A stretch of DNA of 64,000 nt. Source: Bacteriovoracaceae bacterium UBA6153. GTDB lineage: Bacteria > Bdellovibrionota > Bacteriovoracia > Bacteriovoracales > Bacteriovoracaceae. Shown piece by piece: positions 48,196 to 57,555 of the stretch. The translations under genes were made by a program, and so were the position numbers. Positions within the stretch are counted from its first letter, which is position 1; each line of letters begins with the position of its first letter. The stretch is taken from NCBI GenBank assembly GCA_002428265.1, contig DIUR01000023.1, forward strand, positions 62,001 to 126,000, read 5' to 3'. The notes under the pieces were generated by a model, which saw nothing but the letters and a program-made list of their open reading frames with translations, ran no database searches and was not told where the DNA came from.

Positions 48196-48972
48196 TTACA
48201 TTTCATCTAAAACTTTCAAATAAGAGCGCAAGTACGATTCCATCGGCGCCCACAAAGTATCCATCCTTTTTTCAGAATGCACAGTTAATTCCAATACTCT
48301 TAGCTTAGGATGAATTTCACTAAAGGCCTTAGACATAGATTTTTGATACTGTAATTGATAGGGATACTTAGTCTCAATCTTTTTAGCTGCCGCAATAGGA
48401 TCAGGGTTTAGTTTCAACTCTTCTTTAGCAAAACTTATCATCTTGCTAATTTCTTTTTGTCTCATTGAAAGTTTTTTAATTTCCATTTCAATGCGCTCTT
48501 TTTGATTTCTGAGCAAGATTTTTTTGTCGAGCAAGTGTTCTAGGTCTATCTTCTGGCCTCTGGTTAATTCAACACCTCTGATAAAAAGCATTTCAGATAA
48601 CGACTCTCTGTAAACTGAAGAAAGATGAAATTGCAGAAAGAAGATTTCATAGGGGTCGTTTTCTGAAATAGAGAGAGTTTCTCGCAAGAGCTCCATCAAA
48701 AATTTATTATTAAAAAAATATAAAGGAGGGGATTGCTGTTTTTTTGTCAGCCATTGCTTTTCTACTAAGTGGTTTAAAAATCTCATCATTTGAGTATTTT
48801 GAATGACTACACCTTTGGAAAAAGGAGAGTTCTCCATCCAGTCCAATAATAGGTCTATATAAAATCGTACATCTTTTTGCCTGAAGCCTTTTTCTTCCCT
48901 GTTGAGCCAGGTTGCAATAATAGCGGCATAAAAAAGCTTAAGATGCTGATGGCCTGTCGAATTTGTTCTCAT
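48196..48972 (-). CDS. Putative winged-helix regulator with C-terminal coiled coil
   Basis: 258 residues, no signal peptide or membrane span. The N-terminal half (about 10-95) reads as a helix-rich winged-helix domain (FYAAIIATWLNREEKGFRQKDVRFYIDLL, TQMMRFLNHLVEKQWLTKKQQ, then a hydrophobic wing PPLYFFNNKFL). The C-terminal half has a long charged coiled coil (LEHLLDKKILLRNQKERIEMEIKKLSMRQKEISKM) for dimerisation. A perfect palindrome begins at its start codon. This supports a self-regulating transcription factor; no family was recognised. Confidence 0.6.
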   Translation of the reverse strand: MRTNSTGHQHLKLFYAAIIATWLNREEKGFRQKDVRFYIDLLLDWMENSPFSKGVVIQNTQMMRFLNHLVEKQWLTKKQQSPPLYFFNNKFLMELLRETLSISENDPYEIFFLQFHLSSVYRESLSEMLFIRGVELTRGQKIDLEHLLDKKILLRNQKERIEMEIKKLSMRQKEISKMISFAKEELKLNPDPIAAAKKIETKYPYQLQYQKSMSKAFSEIHPKLRVLELTVHSEKRMDTLWAPMESYLRSYLKVLDEM

Positions 48973-48987
48973 TGTTACATTGTAACA
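48973..48987. promoter_or_regulatory. Palindromic operator TGTTACA-T-TGTAACA
   Basis: A perfect 15-base inverted repeat lying immediately before the start codon of the 48196 gene on the minus strand, where binding would block transcription or initiation. Confidence 0.7.
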
Positions 48988-49036
48988 TGTTTATATTGGA
49001 TAATGTAGCTATGAAATGAAAAGGAATTAGTGTTTT

Positions 49037-49051
49037 TGTTACATTGTAATG
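49037..49051. promoter_or_regulatory. Second copy of the palindromic operator
   Basis: TGTTACATTGTAATG, 13 of 15 bases identical to the palindrome at 48973, 64 bp away and upstream of the 49105 gene on the plus strand. It suggests one regulator controls both divergent units. Confidence 0.65.
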
Positions 49052-49104
49052 AATCGTCCAAGGGAAGGAGCTTAATACATGAGAGAATTAATCAAGGAGA
49101 AGTT

Positions 49105-49239
49105 ATGAAAACTCATGTTGAAATATTTTTAGTACTAAGCTTAATGACAGTCTATCTAGGAAGCGTGGTGTATCTTTTTATGAATAAAAGTGTAATTTTA
49201 CTTAGTCTATCATATTCGATCAGTTCAATGAATATTTAA
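49105..49239 (+). CDS. Small single-span membrane protein
   Basis: 44 residues, start ATG with AAGGAG upstream. One transmembrane helix (VEIFLVLSLMTVYLGSVVYLFM) and a short polar tail. It sits between the palindromic operator and the MFS-PlsC gene, with which it probably shares its promoter. No function is known. Confidence 0.6.
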   Translation: MKTHVEIFLVLSLMTVYLGSVVYLFMNKSVILLSLSYSISSMNI

Positions 49240-49294
49240 AGGAAGTTTGTTGTGTAAAATATTCTTTCATTTAGAATATGTAAAAGGATTAAAA

Positions 49295-51172
49295 ATGAAA
49301 AATAATTTACTGACTTCAAATCGTTTCTGGCCGATTTTCTGGACTCAATTCTCCGGTGCTATGAATGACAATATTTTTAAAAATGCATTGATCATTTTGA
49401 TTGCCTATCAATCGACTTCAATTCTTGGGCTTAGGCCAGAACAAATGGTTGCTCTTTGTGGTGGTCTCTTCATTTTGCCTTTTTTTGTATTTTCGTCGAT
49501 TGCGGGTGAACTTACAGATAAATTTCCAATGCATAAGCTGGTGATATTTACCAAAATTCTAGAATTATTTATTGTGATTATTGGTGCAGTTGGATTTATT
49601 TTAAATATTGTACCTTTGCTTTTATTTTGTCTTTTTCTTTTAGGTCTTCAATCAACTCTCTTTGGGCCGGTTAAGTATTCAATTCTTCCGGAGCTTATTA
49701 CTGAAGAAGAACTGGTAAAAGGAAATGCATTCGTTGAGATGGGAACATTTCTTGCCATCTTGATTGGAACGATTGCTGGAGGATCTTTAATTGCGAGCGA
49801 AAAAGGTGGCATCTATATATCTATCGCTACAGTTATTGTGGCAATGGTTGGTGTTTTCTTATCATTTAAGGTCAAAGCGATAGCAACTGTGGATGCTACA
49901 AGAAAAATTAATTTAAATATTTTTCAATCGACTGTGGAAATTATCGGTATTTCTAGAAAAACTCGAAGCGTCTTTATTTCTATTCTTGGAATTTCATGGT
50001 TTTGGTTTTTTGGTGCCACTTTACTTTCAGTATTTCCGGTTTATGTAAAAACAAGTTTGTTTGGAAGTGAGCATGTCGTTACTTTACTGCTGGCCATTTT
50101 TAGTATTGGCGTGGCGATAGGGTCAGTTATCTGTGAAAAATTAAGTCATGAACGTCTTGAATTAGGCCTAGTCCCATTTGGATCAATTGGATTGTCACTC
50201 TTCGTACTAGATCTTTATTTTGCAGGCTCTCTTCCTGCGACAGATGTGGCCAGAGGTATTAATGAGCTTTTAGCAGTTAAAGGAATTTATAGGATTCTCT
50301 TTGATCTATTAGGACTCTCAGTGATGAGTGGATTTTTTATTGTTCCTCTTTATACATTCATTCAAACCCGCTCAGAAAGAAGTGATAGGGCAAGAGTTAT
50401 CGCGGCCAATAATATTGTGAATGCACTCTTTATGGTGGCATCAGCAGGAGTTTTGGTTGGTCTCTATGCAATGGGATTAAAAGCTGTTGATATCTTTTTG
50501 GCGCTGTTTATTTTAAACACTCTTGTCGCAGTTTACATTTATACAGTCATCCCAGAATTTCTTCTTAGGTTTATCTGCTTTATTTTAACCAGGATGATTT
50601 ATCGAGTAAAAGTAGACGGGCATAAAAATATTCCGGTAGAGGGGCCGGCCGTTTTGATTTGCAACCACGTGAGTTTTGTTGATTGGCTGATTGTTGCAAG
50701 TTCGATCAAGCGCCCTGTTCGATTTGTTATGCATTACTCATTTACCCAGATTCCTTTTATCAGTTTTTTCTTAAGAGGAGCGAAGGTTATTCCAATTGCC
50801 GGTACAAAAGAAGATCCAAAAATTATGGATGAGGCTTTTGATAAAATTAAGCAAACGTTGGACGAAGGAGAGTTGGTTTGTATTTTTCCAGAAGGACAAA
50901 TTACTAAAGATGGAAAGTTAAATGTCTTTAGACCTGGTATTGAAAGAATATTACAGCAATCTAAAGTACCCGTCGTACCTATGACTATCAACGGACTTTG
51001 GGGAAGCTTTTTTAGCCGTAAATATGGAAAGGCTGCCACCAACCTGGCGGTCATTCCCCGTAGAATATGGTCTAAGGTTAATCTCGATATTGATCCGTCA
51101 ATACCAGCAACAGACGTTAGTGCTAAAGGCCTGGAAGACTATGTCTTGTCTATGCTTAATCGAAGAAAATAG
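49295..51172 (+). CDS. MFS transporter-PlsC acyltransferase fusion (LplT-Aas-like)
   Basis: 625 residues from the ATG with AAAGGA upstream (a TTG 48 bp earlier is possible). Residues about 1-420 are an LplT-like lysophospholipid flippase (twelve-span MFS: FWPIFWTQFSGAMNDNIFKNAL is the family start). Residues about 430-625 are an acyltransferase with NH-x4-D (CNHVSFVD), IFPEGQITKDG and a C-terminal PlsC end. It would flip lysophospholipids inward and re-acylate them; the AMP-ligase domain of E. coli Aas is absent, so acyl donor is likely acyl-ACP from another enzyme. Confidence 0.9.
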   Translation: MKNNLLTSNRFWPIFWTQFSGAMNDNIFKNALIILIAYQSTSILGLRPEQMVALCGGLFILPFFVFSSIAGELTDKFPMHKLVIFTKILELFIVIIGAVGFILNIVPLLLFCLFLLGLQSTLFGPVKYSILPELITEEELVKGNAFVEMGTFLAILIGTIAGGSLIASEKGGIYISIATVIVAMVGVFLSFKVKAIATVDATRKINLNIFQSTVEIIGISRKTRSVFISILGISWFWFFGATLLSVFPVYVKTSLFGSEHVVTLLLAIFSIGVAIGSVICEKLSHERLELGLVPFGSIGLSLFVLDLYFAGSLPATDVARGINELLAVKGIYRILFDLLGLSVMSGFFIVPLYTFIQTRSERSDRARVIAANNIVNALFMVASAGVLVGLYAMGLKAVDIFLALFILNTLVAVYIYTVIPEFLLRFICFILTRMIYRVKVDGHKNIPVEGPAVLICNHVSFVDWLIVASSIKRPVRFVMHYSFTQIPFISFFLRGAKVIPIAGTKEDPKIMDEAFDKIKQTLDEGELVCIFPEGQITKDGKLNVFRPGIERILQQSKVPVVPMTINGLWGSFFSRKYGKAATNLAVIPRRIWSKVNLDIDPSIPATDVSAKGLEDYVLSMLNRRK

Positions 51173-51252
51173 AAATGGAATTATCCAGCAGATAAATAAT
51201 TGTCCCTTAGACAAAACTTAATATTAGTAAAATTTAATTTTTCTTAGCATGA

Positions 51253-51405
51253 AGCTTTGCAAAGACATCCCAAATTGCTCTGGTAGCTGAATTAACTTTT
51301 GCAAAAGCCTTAATCAATATGTGGAATCGTATGCAGATCCTATCTCTACTAGAACCAGGTTCTCAGGATGTTGCTTTTGGATTAACGAAAGCTGGATTGA
51401 ATTAA
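51253..51405 (+). pseudogene. Remnant of a carboxymuconolactone-decarboxylase/AhpD-like gene
   Basis: One frame between stops reads a 50-residue stretch with LTFAKALINMWNRMQIL, resembling the C-terminal LTLAIATINAWNRLAI helix of carboxymuconolactone decarboxylase/AhpD-family proteins. No start codon, ribosome site or N-terminal part with the CxxC motif is found in 51173-51459. It is best seen as a decayed gene. Confidence 0.4.
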
Positions 51406-51459
51406 TCTTTGATAAGAAAGTCACTTCCATGGCATTTAATCAGTTATGAAAGTGCTTCA

Positions 51460-52098
51460 CTATAAATTAATATTAAAACTTTTCTCATCCCAATCTGGAA
51501 AATCATCTTCTCCATTACATTGTGCAATTTCATAATAAGTCGTGAAGCCAAATTTAACATTCTTTTCACTTCCGATGAGAGGAAGAACACTTCTTGGAAC
51601 TTCAAACTCGATAAATTTTCCGTTAACAGTGTATTTCACTTCATCTGTACGAATCATGCCAGCATCTTCTGAACAGTCAGATTCTAGGCAGTTTTGAACA
51701 GCTAGCTTTGTTTTATCCTGACCAGTGAACTGGTTACCGTTGAAAGATAAGAAGACTCTATTCGTTGCATAGAAATCCGGCCATGCGACCGAATGCGGAT
51801 TGTATGGTTGGTAGCCAACTTTTTTAGAAGGAGTTGCTCCGACCCAAAAATAGTATTCGCGGTAACCGAATCCGCTAATGATATTTTGGCTCATTTTCAT
51901 TTTAACTTTTAATTTAGATTCATGAACAGCAACATCAATATTTACGATATCAGTAGATAAATCACGACAAAATCCTGTTATATTGTGGTGAACATCAAAA
52001 GGCTTATCTGCGGAAGACTTTTGTACAATCAAGTCACTTGATGATCCAAAAGCAGTAAATGTTAGCGCAAATAAAAATGGTAAAAGCACACTCTTCAT
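51460..52098 (-). CDS. Secreted protein, unknown
   Basis: 212 residues with signal peptide MKSVLLPFLFALTFTAFGSS. Four cysteines (ITGFCRDL, NCLESDCSEDAG, IAQCNGE). The mature chain is beta-rich with a Trp/Tyr-containing middle (YYFWVGATPSKK) and reads like a carbohydrate- or protein-binding beta sandwich, but no family was recognised. GAGAAAG ribosome site. Single-gene unit on the minus strand after the cysteine synthase gene. Confidence 0.75.
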   Translation of the reverse strand: MKSVLLPFLFALTFTAFGSSSDLIVQKSSADKPFDVHHNITGFCRDLSTDIVNIDVAVHESKLKVKMKMSQNIISGFGYREYYFWVGATPSKKVGYQPYNPHSVAWPDFYATNRVFLSFNGNQFTGQDKTKLAVQNCLESDCSEDAGMIRTDEVKYTVNGKFIEFEVPRSVLPLIGSEKNVKFGFTTYYEIAQCNGEDDFPDWDEKSFNINL

Positions 52099-52170
52099 AG
52101 CTTTCTCTGGTTAAAAATAGTTGGACTAGTTTAGCTTATCCAGAGAAAACTTAAGGTGATTCTGTAAAAA

Positions 52171-53145
52171 TTATATATTCAGAGTCACTTTCAGGCCCTT
52201 TGACTGCAAAAACTCTTCATTGTAGAGCTTGGAAGCACTTCTTTCGCCATTATCACACCAGAAAGTTACGAAGGTTTTACTACCTTTGCTCTTTTTGGCC
52301 ATTTGAAAAGCTGCTGCCACATTGAGAGCAGAAGAGGAGCCTAGAGTAATCCCATCATGCTTTCTCACATAGTGGGCGATGTCCACAAGCTCTTGATCTG
52401 TTAAATTAAAGGCTTCATCTAGTGACGCTTCTTTAAAATTAGCAACGGCCCTCATGATGCCAATCCCTTCAGTGATTGAAGTACCCACGGCCTTAAATTC
52501 ACCATGATTGACGAAATGGGCAAGACCTGAACCTTCCGGATCAACCAGTACCATTTTTATAGAATCATTTTTTTCTTTGAGAAATTTGGAGCATCCTCCG
52601 AGAGTTCCTCCTGAACCTACCGAAGAAATGAGGTAGTCAATTTTGCCATTAGTTTGATCCCATATTTCAGGTGCTGTTGTTTCATAGTGGGCCAGGTGAT
52701 TATCCAAGTTTTCAAATTGATCTGCCCACCAGTATTTTTCTGGATGCTCTTCTGCCATTCTTCTGGCCGTATGATAAAAATGATTTTGATCTGCAAAAGG
52801 GCATGGTGGAACTGTGATGAGTTTTGCTCCAAAAAATTCAATAAGCCTTTCTTTTTCTTTTGCTTGATTATTTGGCATAACGATAACAACATTAAAACCT
52901 AAAGCTTTTCCAACGATAGCGAGACCTATTCCAGTATTGCCGGCAGTCCCTTCAATGATGGTCATTCCTTTTTTTAGTTTTCCTTTTGCAATCGCTTTTT
53001 CTACCATCGATTTGGCCGCACGATCTTTAATAGAGCCACCAGGGTTTAAGTTTTCACACTTCAAAAGTATTTTTGAACCGCAAATTCTACTTAAAGAAGG
53101 AATTTCAATGAGAGGTGTATTTCCAATAGCATTTAGGATCGACAT
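52171..53145 (-). CDS. cysK: Cysteine synthase (O-acetylserine sulfhydrylase family)
   Basis: 324 residues, fold-type II PLP enzyme. PLP Lys40 in GGSIKDRAAK, substrate-binding loop TAGNTGIGLAI near 67, and the phosphate-binding GSGGTLGG near 180. It makes cysteine from O-acetylserine and sulfide. The family also includes cystathionine beta-synthase-like and A-type (CysK/CysM) members; no CBS domain is present. No sulfur-pathway neighbours are visible. Confidence 0.78.
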   Translation of the reverse strand: MSILNAIGNTPLIEIPSLSRICGSKILLKCENLNPGGSIKDRAAKSMVEKAIAKGKLKKGMTIIEGTAGNTGIGLAIVGKALGFNVVIVMPNNQAKEKERLIEFFGAKLITVPPCPFADQNHFYHTARRMAEEHPEKYWWADQFENLDNHLAHYETTAPEIWDQTNGKIDYLISSVGSGGTLGGCSKFLKEKNDSIKMVLVDPEGSGLAHFVNHGEFKAVGTSITEGIGIMRAVANFKEASLDEAFNLTDQELVDIAHYVRKHDGITLGSSSALNVAAAFQMAKKSKGSKTFVTFWCDNGERSASKLYNEEFLQSKGLKVTLNI

Positions 53146-53288
53146 TTATTTCTCCATTTATTTATATAATAAGGGTTAGACAATTCTTCCATAAGGTCAA
53201 TGTTAAAAAGACTATAAATATTCTTCAAAAACTGACCCTTTCGTAAAAATGCACTACCATTTTTTAAAAAACTAGCTAATCTAATTGT

Positions 53289-54302
53289 ATGACTGACAAT
53301 ATAAGTTTCAATTCAGATGAGTTTAATAGTACGCCATTATCCAGGGTGCCCTGTAATAAGGAACTTGCTGCTGATATTTTTGTAAAAATTGGCGATAAAT
53401 TTATAAAGTTCAAAGAAAAAGGAGATGTTATTTCTGAAGAGAAATACAACTACTTTATTTCGATGAACGTAAAAGAACTCTATATCGCAAAGTCACAAAT
53501 TGTTCTCTTTGAAGATTCAGTAGAAACCCAGAAACAAGAAGAAATTAATATTGTAGTGGCTGAAGTTGGTGAAGAAAATCGCAGAATTGTTGAATTGCAG
53601 GCAGATCTTAAAGAAGCTGTTTATGAAGTGTTTCTTGATGAAGAGTTATCGAATGAAACAGTCAATATTTTAAAAAACCAAGTTGAGCAATTTATTGCTG
53701 TTGTTAAAGATAAGAATCCATCAGCAGATATTTTTGCAAAAATATCCAGCATGAATAATACAATTGCTGAGCATTCAATGAATGTTGCGAATTTATCAAT
53801 ATTATTTGGAATGGTAACTGGGCAGACTCATAAGATTGTTTTAGAGAACCTTTATATGGGGGCCTTATTTCATGATTATGGAAAAGCAAAAATTCCTGCG
53901 GCCATTATGGATAAACCAAAGAGTGTTGCCTATACAAAGGCCATTACTGATCACCCTTTAGTTGGTGTAGAGATGCTTAAAAAGAATCCTGAGATTAGTA
54001 AACAGGTATTATCAATCGTAGCAGAACATCATGAGCAGTTTGGGGGTGTAGGCTTTCCAAAAGGCCTAACTGGAGATGCTATCTATAATCTATCTAAGAT
54101 CGTTGCTATCGCGAATGTCTTTGATAATGTCTGTATGGAAAATCGTAATAAAGCTACGATGTATAAGACCGCTATAAAAGTTTTGGAATACGATAAAGGA
54201 AAACAATTTGATCCACAACTTCTTCCAAGAATTTTGGATGCAGTAAAGTTAGGGTATGGGAATTATCAGAGAGAGCGAGGCGGAAAGGCTCCGGCATCTT
54301 AG
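53289..54302 (+). CDS. HD-GYP-like phosphodiesterase with variant motif
   Basis: 337 residues. The N-terminal part (about 1-140) is a PilZ-like/unknown segment with a coiled region. The HD-GYP domain (about 150-310) has HSMNVANLS, FHDYGKAKIPAAI, THPLVG-like DHPLVGVEML, and HHEQFGGVGFPKGLTG in place of HHE-x2-DG-x-GYP: Asp-Gly becomes Gly-Gly and Tyr becomes Phe. It probably hydrolyses or senses cyclic-di-GMP; the altered motif leaves activity open. Start without clear ribosome site. Confidence 0.78.
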   Translation: MTDNISFNSDEFNSTPLSRVPCNKELAADIFVKIGDKFIKFKEKGDVISEEKYNYFISMNVKELYIAKSQIVLFEDSVETQKQEEINIVVAEVGEENRRIVELQADLKEAVYEVFLDEELSNETVNILKNQVEQFIAVVKDKNPSADIFAKISSMNNTIAEHSMNVANLSILFGMVTGQTHKIVLENLYMGALFHDYGKAKIPAAIMDKPKSVAYTKAITDHPLVGVEMLKKNPEISKQVLSIVAEHHEQFGGVGFPKGLTGDAIYNLSKIVAIANVFDNVCMENRNKATMYKTAIKVLEYDKGKQFDPQLLPRILDAVKLGYGNYQRERGGKAPAS

Positions 54303-54317
54303 CACACAATTAGAAGC

Positions 54318-54363
54318 TTCAGCACATTTCTCTGATCCTGATGAAATGAGAAGATGTGCTGAA
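54318..54363. terminator. Hairpin between convergent genes 53289 and 54379
   Basis: TTCAGCACAT (54318-54327) pairs with ATGTGCTGAA (54354-54363), extended inside by TTCTC / GAGAA. Bidirectional position; T-runs are poor. Confidence 0.55.
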
Positions 54364-54378
54364 ACCTATGGCAATAAA

Positions 54379-55104
54379 TTAATCAAGTAGTGGCCTATTG
54401 TTAAAGAAGGCATTCACTGATCTACCATCCATAACACGTACGTGAAGTAATACTTTATCAGCATCTAACTTTTCAGGAACTTCAAATTCATAAGAAAACG
54501 GTATTAAATTTTTCGGACAATATTCTCTAATTTTTCTTAATTTAGGTAATATCGAATATGTATCAATTCCGTTGTCTCTAACTTCAATTTCTTTTAGTTC
54601 GAAACAGTCACTTGGGCTAAGGCCTTTTAAGAGCACTGTACGTCTATCATTATTAACTCTTTCGATCTGGTCGACGTTTGCATAAATAGTGTCGCCAATT
54701 GAATTACTTTGAGACTCACTAATTGCCAATTTACCTGAAAATTCAAAATTAGTTTTCTCGTTTACTGCGATATCATATTTTCCTTTATCAAGAACGCCAA
54801 TTTTTACAACTTCAGTATAGGGTAAGCGCACTAGAGTACAGAATGCTAGACCATTATTTTTTCTCATCGCCTTTACAGAAACATTAATTTTTCCATCTTT
54901 TACAGAGACACTAGACTTTGGTGCTTTGTGGCAAAGGTCAGGTAGTATTCCGGTAATAACAACTTCCGCGTTATCATTATTATTGAATCCTGCTGGAGAA
55001 TAGATGTGATCTACAGGAATTGATGTTTCGTATGCATCTGGAACTCCAGCGAAACAAATAGCAGGTGCAGCTGTTAGAATTGTTAGTAGTGTTGTAACTT
55101 TCAT
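54379..55104 (-). CDS. Secreted protein, unknown
   Basis: 241 residues from the ATG preceded by AAGGAG; an upstream in-frame ATG overlaps that ribosome site. Signal peptide MKVTTLLTILTAAPAICFA. Two similar halves are visible, each opening with a VxITGILPDLC or VLLKGLSPSDC-like strand and containing two cysteines, suggesting an internal duplication of a small beta domain. No family was recognised. Confidence 0.75.
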   Translation of the reverse strand: MKVTTLLTILTAAPAICFAGVPDAYETSIPVDHIYSPAGFNNNDNAEVVITGILPDLCHKAPKSSVSVKDGKINVSVKAMRKNNGLAFCTLVRLPYTEVVKIGVLDKGKYDIAVNEKTNFEFSGKLAISESQSNSIGDTIYANVDQIERVNNDRRTVLLKGLSPSDCFELKEIEVRDNGIDTYSILPKLRKIREYCPKNLIPFSYEFEVPEKLDADKVLLHVRVMDGRSVNAFFNNRPLLD

Positions 55105-55276
55105 TGCAATCTCCTTTGTAAGTTGCATTTTTCTTAAAACATTTATAGATCGAGCTAGAGCAACTTAACCTGATTTAAAATAGGTTCTGAAAATAAATAT
55201 TAAAAATTTACCTAATAAAGATCATGCTTCTTCAGAATAGATCATGCTACTTACTATGAAGTAGAGTGGAGGGATT

Positions 55277-56080
55277 ATGAAAAAAATACAATGGCCTTTA
55301 ATAGTTCTAGTTTTAAGTGCGGCGAGTACGATTAATGGAAAGGAGTATCAGAGAACACAAGAAACTTGTTTTCCTCTTTCATCTACTAAGTATGAAGTCG
55401 GAATTAAGAGTTTTAATAATGGGATTTCCGAGTTGGAATTTGATCGATTGATTAAGACTGCTACGGCTTTAATGGAACCCGAAGTAAAAAGGATTTTGAA
55501 TAAAAAATTAATCATCGAGGGGAGATGGCAAGATCCCACAGTCGATGCTTTTGCCACCAGAGATGACGACAATAATGCCGTTGTTGTGATGAATGGCGGA
55601 CTGGCAAGACATCCTGAGATGACCGCAGAAGGATTTCTCGTTCTTATCTGTCATGAGATTGGCCATCATTTAGGTGGTGCCCCTAAAATGTTTAGAGGAA
55701 AATCGGGGCTTAGAGGGTGGTCATCAGCGGAGGGGCAAGCAGATTATTACGCTACTTCAAAATGTCTTCCAATTTTTTATAAAGCAAATAGTGAAAAGAA
55801 AAAACCGCTTTTGAATGGGAGCCTCTCGGTTAGTAAAGTTTTTGCATCACTTTCAAGCGGGACTCCGGAACCAAAATTAACAGAAGCAGATAATACCAAG
55901 GTTCCTACAACGATTTATAATCACCCTAATCCTCAGTGCAGACTTGATACATATTTGGCAGGAATAAATTGTGAAATAGGAGCAGATATCCCATTTGATT
56001 CAGTAAATCCACAAGTTGGTGCCTGTATGGAAGACAAAGGTATCAGGCCATCATGTTGGTTTCAAGAAAGAGATTTTTAG
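55277..56080 (+). CDS. Secreted M48-like zinc metalloprotease
   Basis: 267 residues with signal peptide (MKKIQWPLIVLVLSAASTING). Zinc motif CHEIGHHLGG (HExxH) near residue 129 and the third ligand Glu in SSAEGQADYYA, as in M48-like enzymes (BepA/LoiP/YggG). Cysteines in the C-terminal part suggest disulfide stabilisation. GTGGAGGG ribosome site. Secreted proteases are numerous in this window and could take part in nutrient or prey protein digestion. Confidence 0.83.
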   Translation: MKKIQWPLIVLVLSAASTINGKEYQRTQETCFPLSSTKYEVGIKSFNNGISELEFDRLIKTATALMEPEVKRILNKKLIIEGRWQDPTVDAFATRDDDNNAVVVMNGGLARHPEMTAEGFLVLICHEIGHHLGGAPKMFRGKSGLRGWSSAEGQADYYATSKCLPIFYKANSEKKKPLLNGSLSVSKVFASLSSGTPEPKLTEADNTKVPTTIYNHPNPQCRLDTYLAGINCEIGADIPFDSVNPQVGACMEDKGIRPSCWFQERDF

Positions 56081-57555
56081 TTAATTTTAAATTTTCTTAA
56101 TTTACCAATGCCGTCCAAGTGGAGAAGGTTATCACCATCAATACTAACGGCAGAATAATTAACTCCCCATTTGTCATCTTTTGGAAGCCAATGAATCATG
56201 ATTTTCCCATGAAGCGGGTCAAGAGCAAAGATTCCATTTTTGGCACTTGGATACCATAATAAACCATGTTTTGAATCATAATTTAAGCTGGAAAAAGAAT
56301 GTGCTGTATCAGGCAGCCCAACTTTTGTACACCAGACTTCTTTTCTTTGATTAATATCAACACTACAAACTTCATCTTTTTGATTTGCAAAAAAGATATA
56401 CTCCTGATCGTGCTCTTTTATATAAAAAGGCTTAGAAGCAATAGGCCCATCAGAAGGAATAGAAAAGCTTGGCCTGCCATCAGTTTTATTTAAACACTGG
56501 AGCAATCCAGTTGAAGAAGGAAAATAAATTTCACCTAAAGCAAAGCAAATATTATTTCTCGTTATAATCGGATGCATCCAGCTCGACATAGGGAGCTCTT
56601 TTTTCCATCTGATCTCTCCCGTTAGAAAATCATAGGCAATAGCATATCTTCTGTCTTGGAGAGTGCCTTTTTCAACACCTGTACCAGCATAAACAACACC
56701 ATTTTCGACTGAGACCGACCCATCGATATGGCCATTTGTCTGGTGCCAGACTTCAGTCATATTGATTGGATCAACAGCATATAGACCATCGGCTCCTGCT
56801 GTAATAAAAAGGAGTGTTTTCCCATTGAAATTAGCTATAACAGGTTGGCCTTCAGTGTGGCCTTTGGTTTGAAACGCATTGAGAAATTTACCAGTTGTAA
56901 GACTAAAAGCATAGACTCTTGCGTGGTGAGTGAGATGAGTGCCTTCGCCTGCATAAATTCTATGTTCATAAATAATAGGTCTTGTTGTAACTTCAGTTCC
57001 AATGAAAAACTTTCTCTTAATGGCTAAGTTCTCTTTTGTAATTTCGTAAATATTGCCATCGTCGCTGCCATAAAAAATAGAGTCACCAGAAATAGCACCT
57101 GAACGAAAGGCCCCTTTAGGTAATGTGTTTTCCTTTTCAAGAGTGAGAGTTTTAGCTTTTACTGGAGAAATGCTTCCTTCATATTGAAATTTTCTAAATA
57201 ATTCATTTGAATATAGTTGATTGGATGCAATGGCATTTTGCTCTGAAGTTTTTAAGATTGTCCTCATAAAAGAAGGAAGATTATTAATGTACACATAACT
57301 GCGATAAAGACCAAAAGTGAGGAGATTAACTATTAACATAGAAATTAAGACACGCTTTTTTAGAAGCACTTCCAGAAACTGCTTTGGTCCTTCTGTGTGA
57401 AGTTTTATTCCAAACCATCCGGCAATGACTCCGGCCACTGAAGTAAGTGCTACAGTTAAAGTCGTCAAAGGAATGAGAACCAAAGGAACAATACTTGGCA
57501 TTACATCATGAGAGATCATCATTGGTTTGTAGCTAAGCCAAAGAAATTCGTCCAT
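56077..57555 (-). CDS. Membrane-anchored PQQ-type beta-propeller protein
   Basis: 492 residues from the ATG 22 codons into the longest frame, chosen because it has a ribosome-site-like GGATGGAAACA upstream and the earlier ones lie deep inside the preceding gene. Two N-terminal transmembrane helices (about 15-45 and 70-90), then a PQQ/BamB-like propeller with repeated GxVYAGTG, GLYAVDP, GEIRWKKEL and FALDPLHG blades. Likely displays an extracytoplasmic scaffold. Overlaps the 3' end of the phosphotransferase-like gene by 23 bp, so co-translated with it. Confidence 0.75.
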   Translation of the reverse strand: MDEFLWLSYKPMMISHDVMPSIVPLVLIPLTTLTVALTSVAGVIAGWFGIKLHTEGPKQFLEVLLKKRVLISMLIVNLLTFGLYRSYVYINNLPSFMRTILKTSEQNAIASNQLYSNELFRKFQYEGSISPVKAKTLTLEKENTLPKGAFRSGAISGDSIFYGSDDGNIYEITKENLAIKRKFFIGTEVTTRPIIYEHRIYAGEGTHLTHHARVYAFSLTTGKFLNAFQTKGHTEGQPVIANFNGKTLLFITAGADGLYAVDPINMTEVWHQTNGHIDGSVSVENGVVYAGTGVEKGTLQDRRYAIAYDFLTGEIRWKKELPMSSWMHPIITRNNICFALGEIYFPSSTGLLQCLNKTDGRPSFSIPSDGPIASKPFYIKEHDQEYIFFANQKDEVCSVDINQRKEVWCTKVGLPDTAHSFSSLNYDSKHGLLWYPSAKNGIFALDPLHGKIMIHWLPKDDKWGVNYSAVSIDGDNLLHLDGIGKLRKFKIN

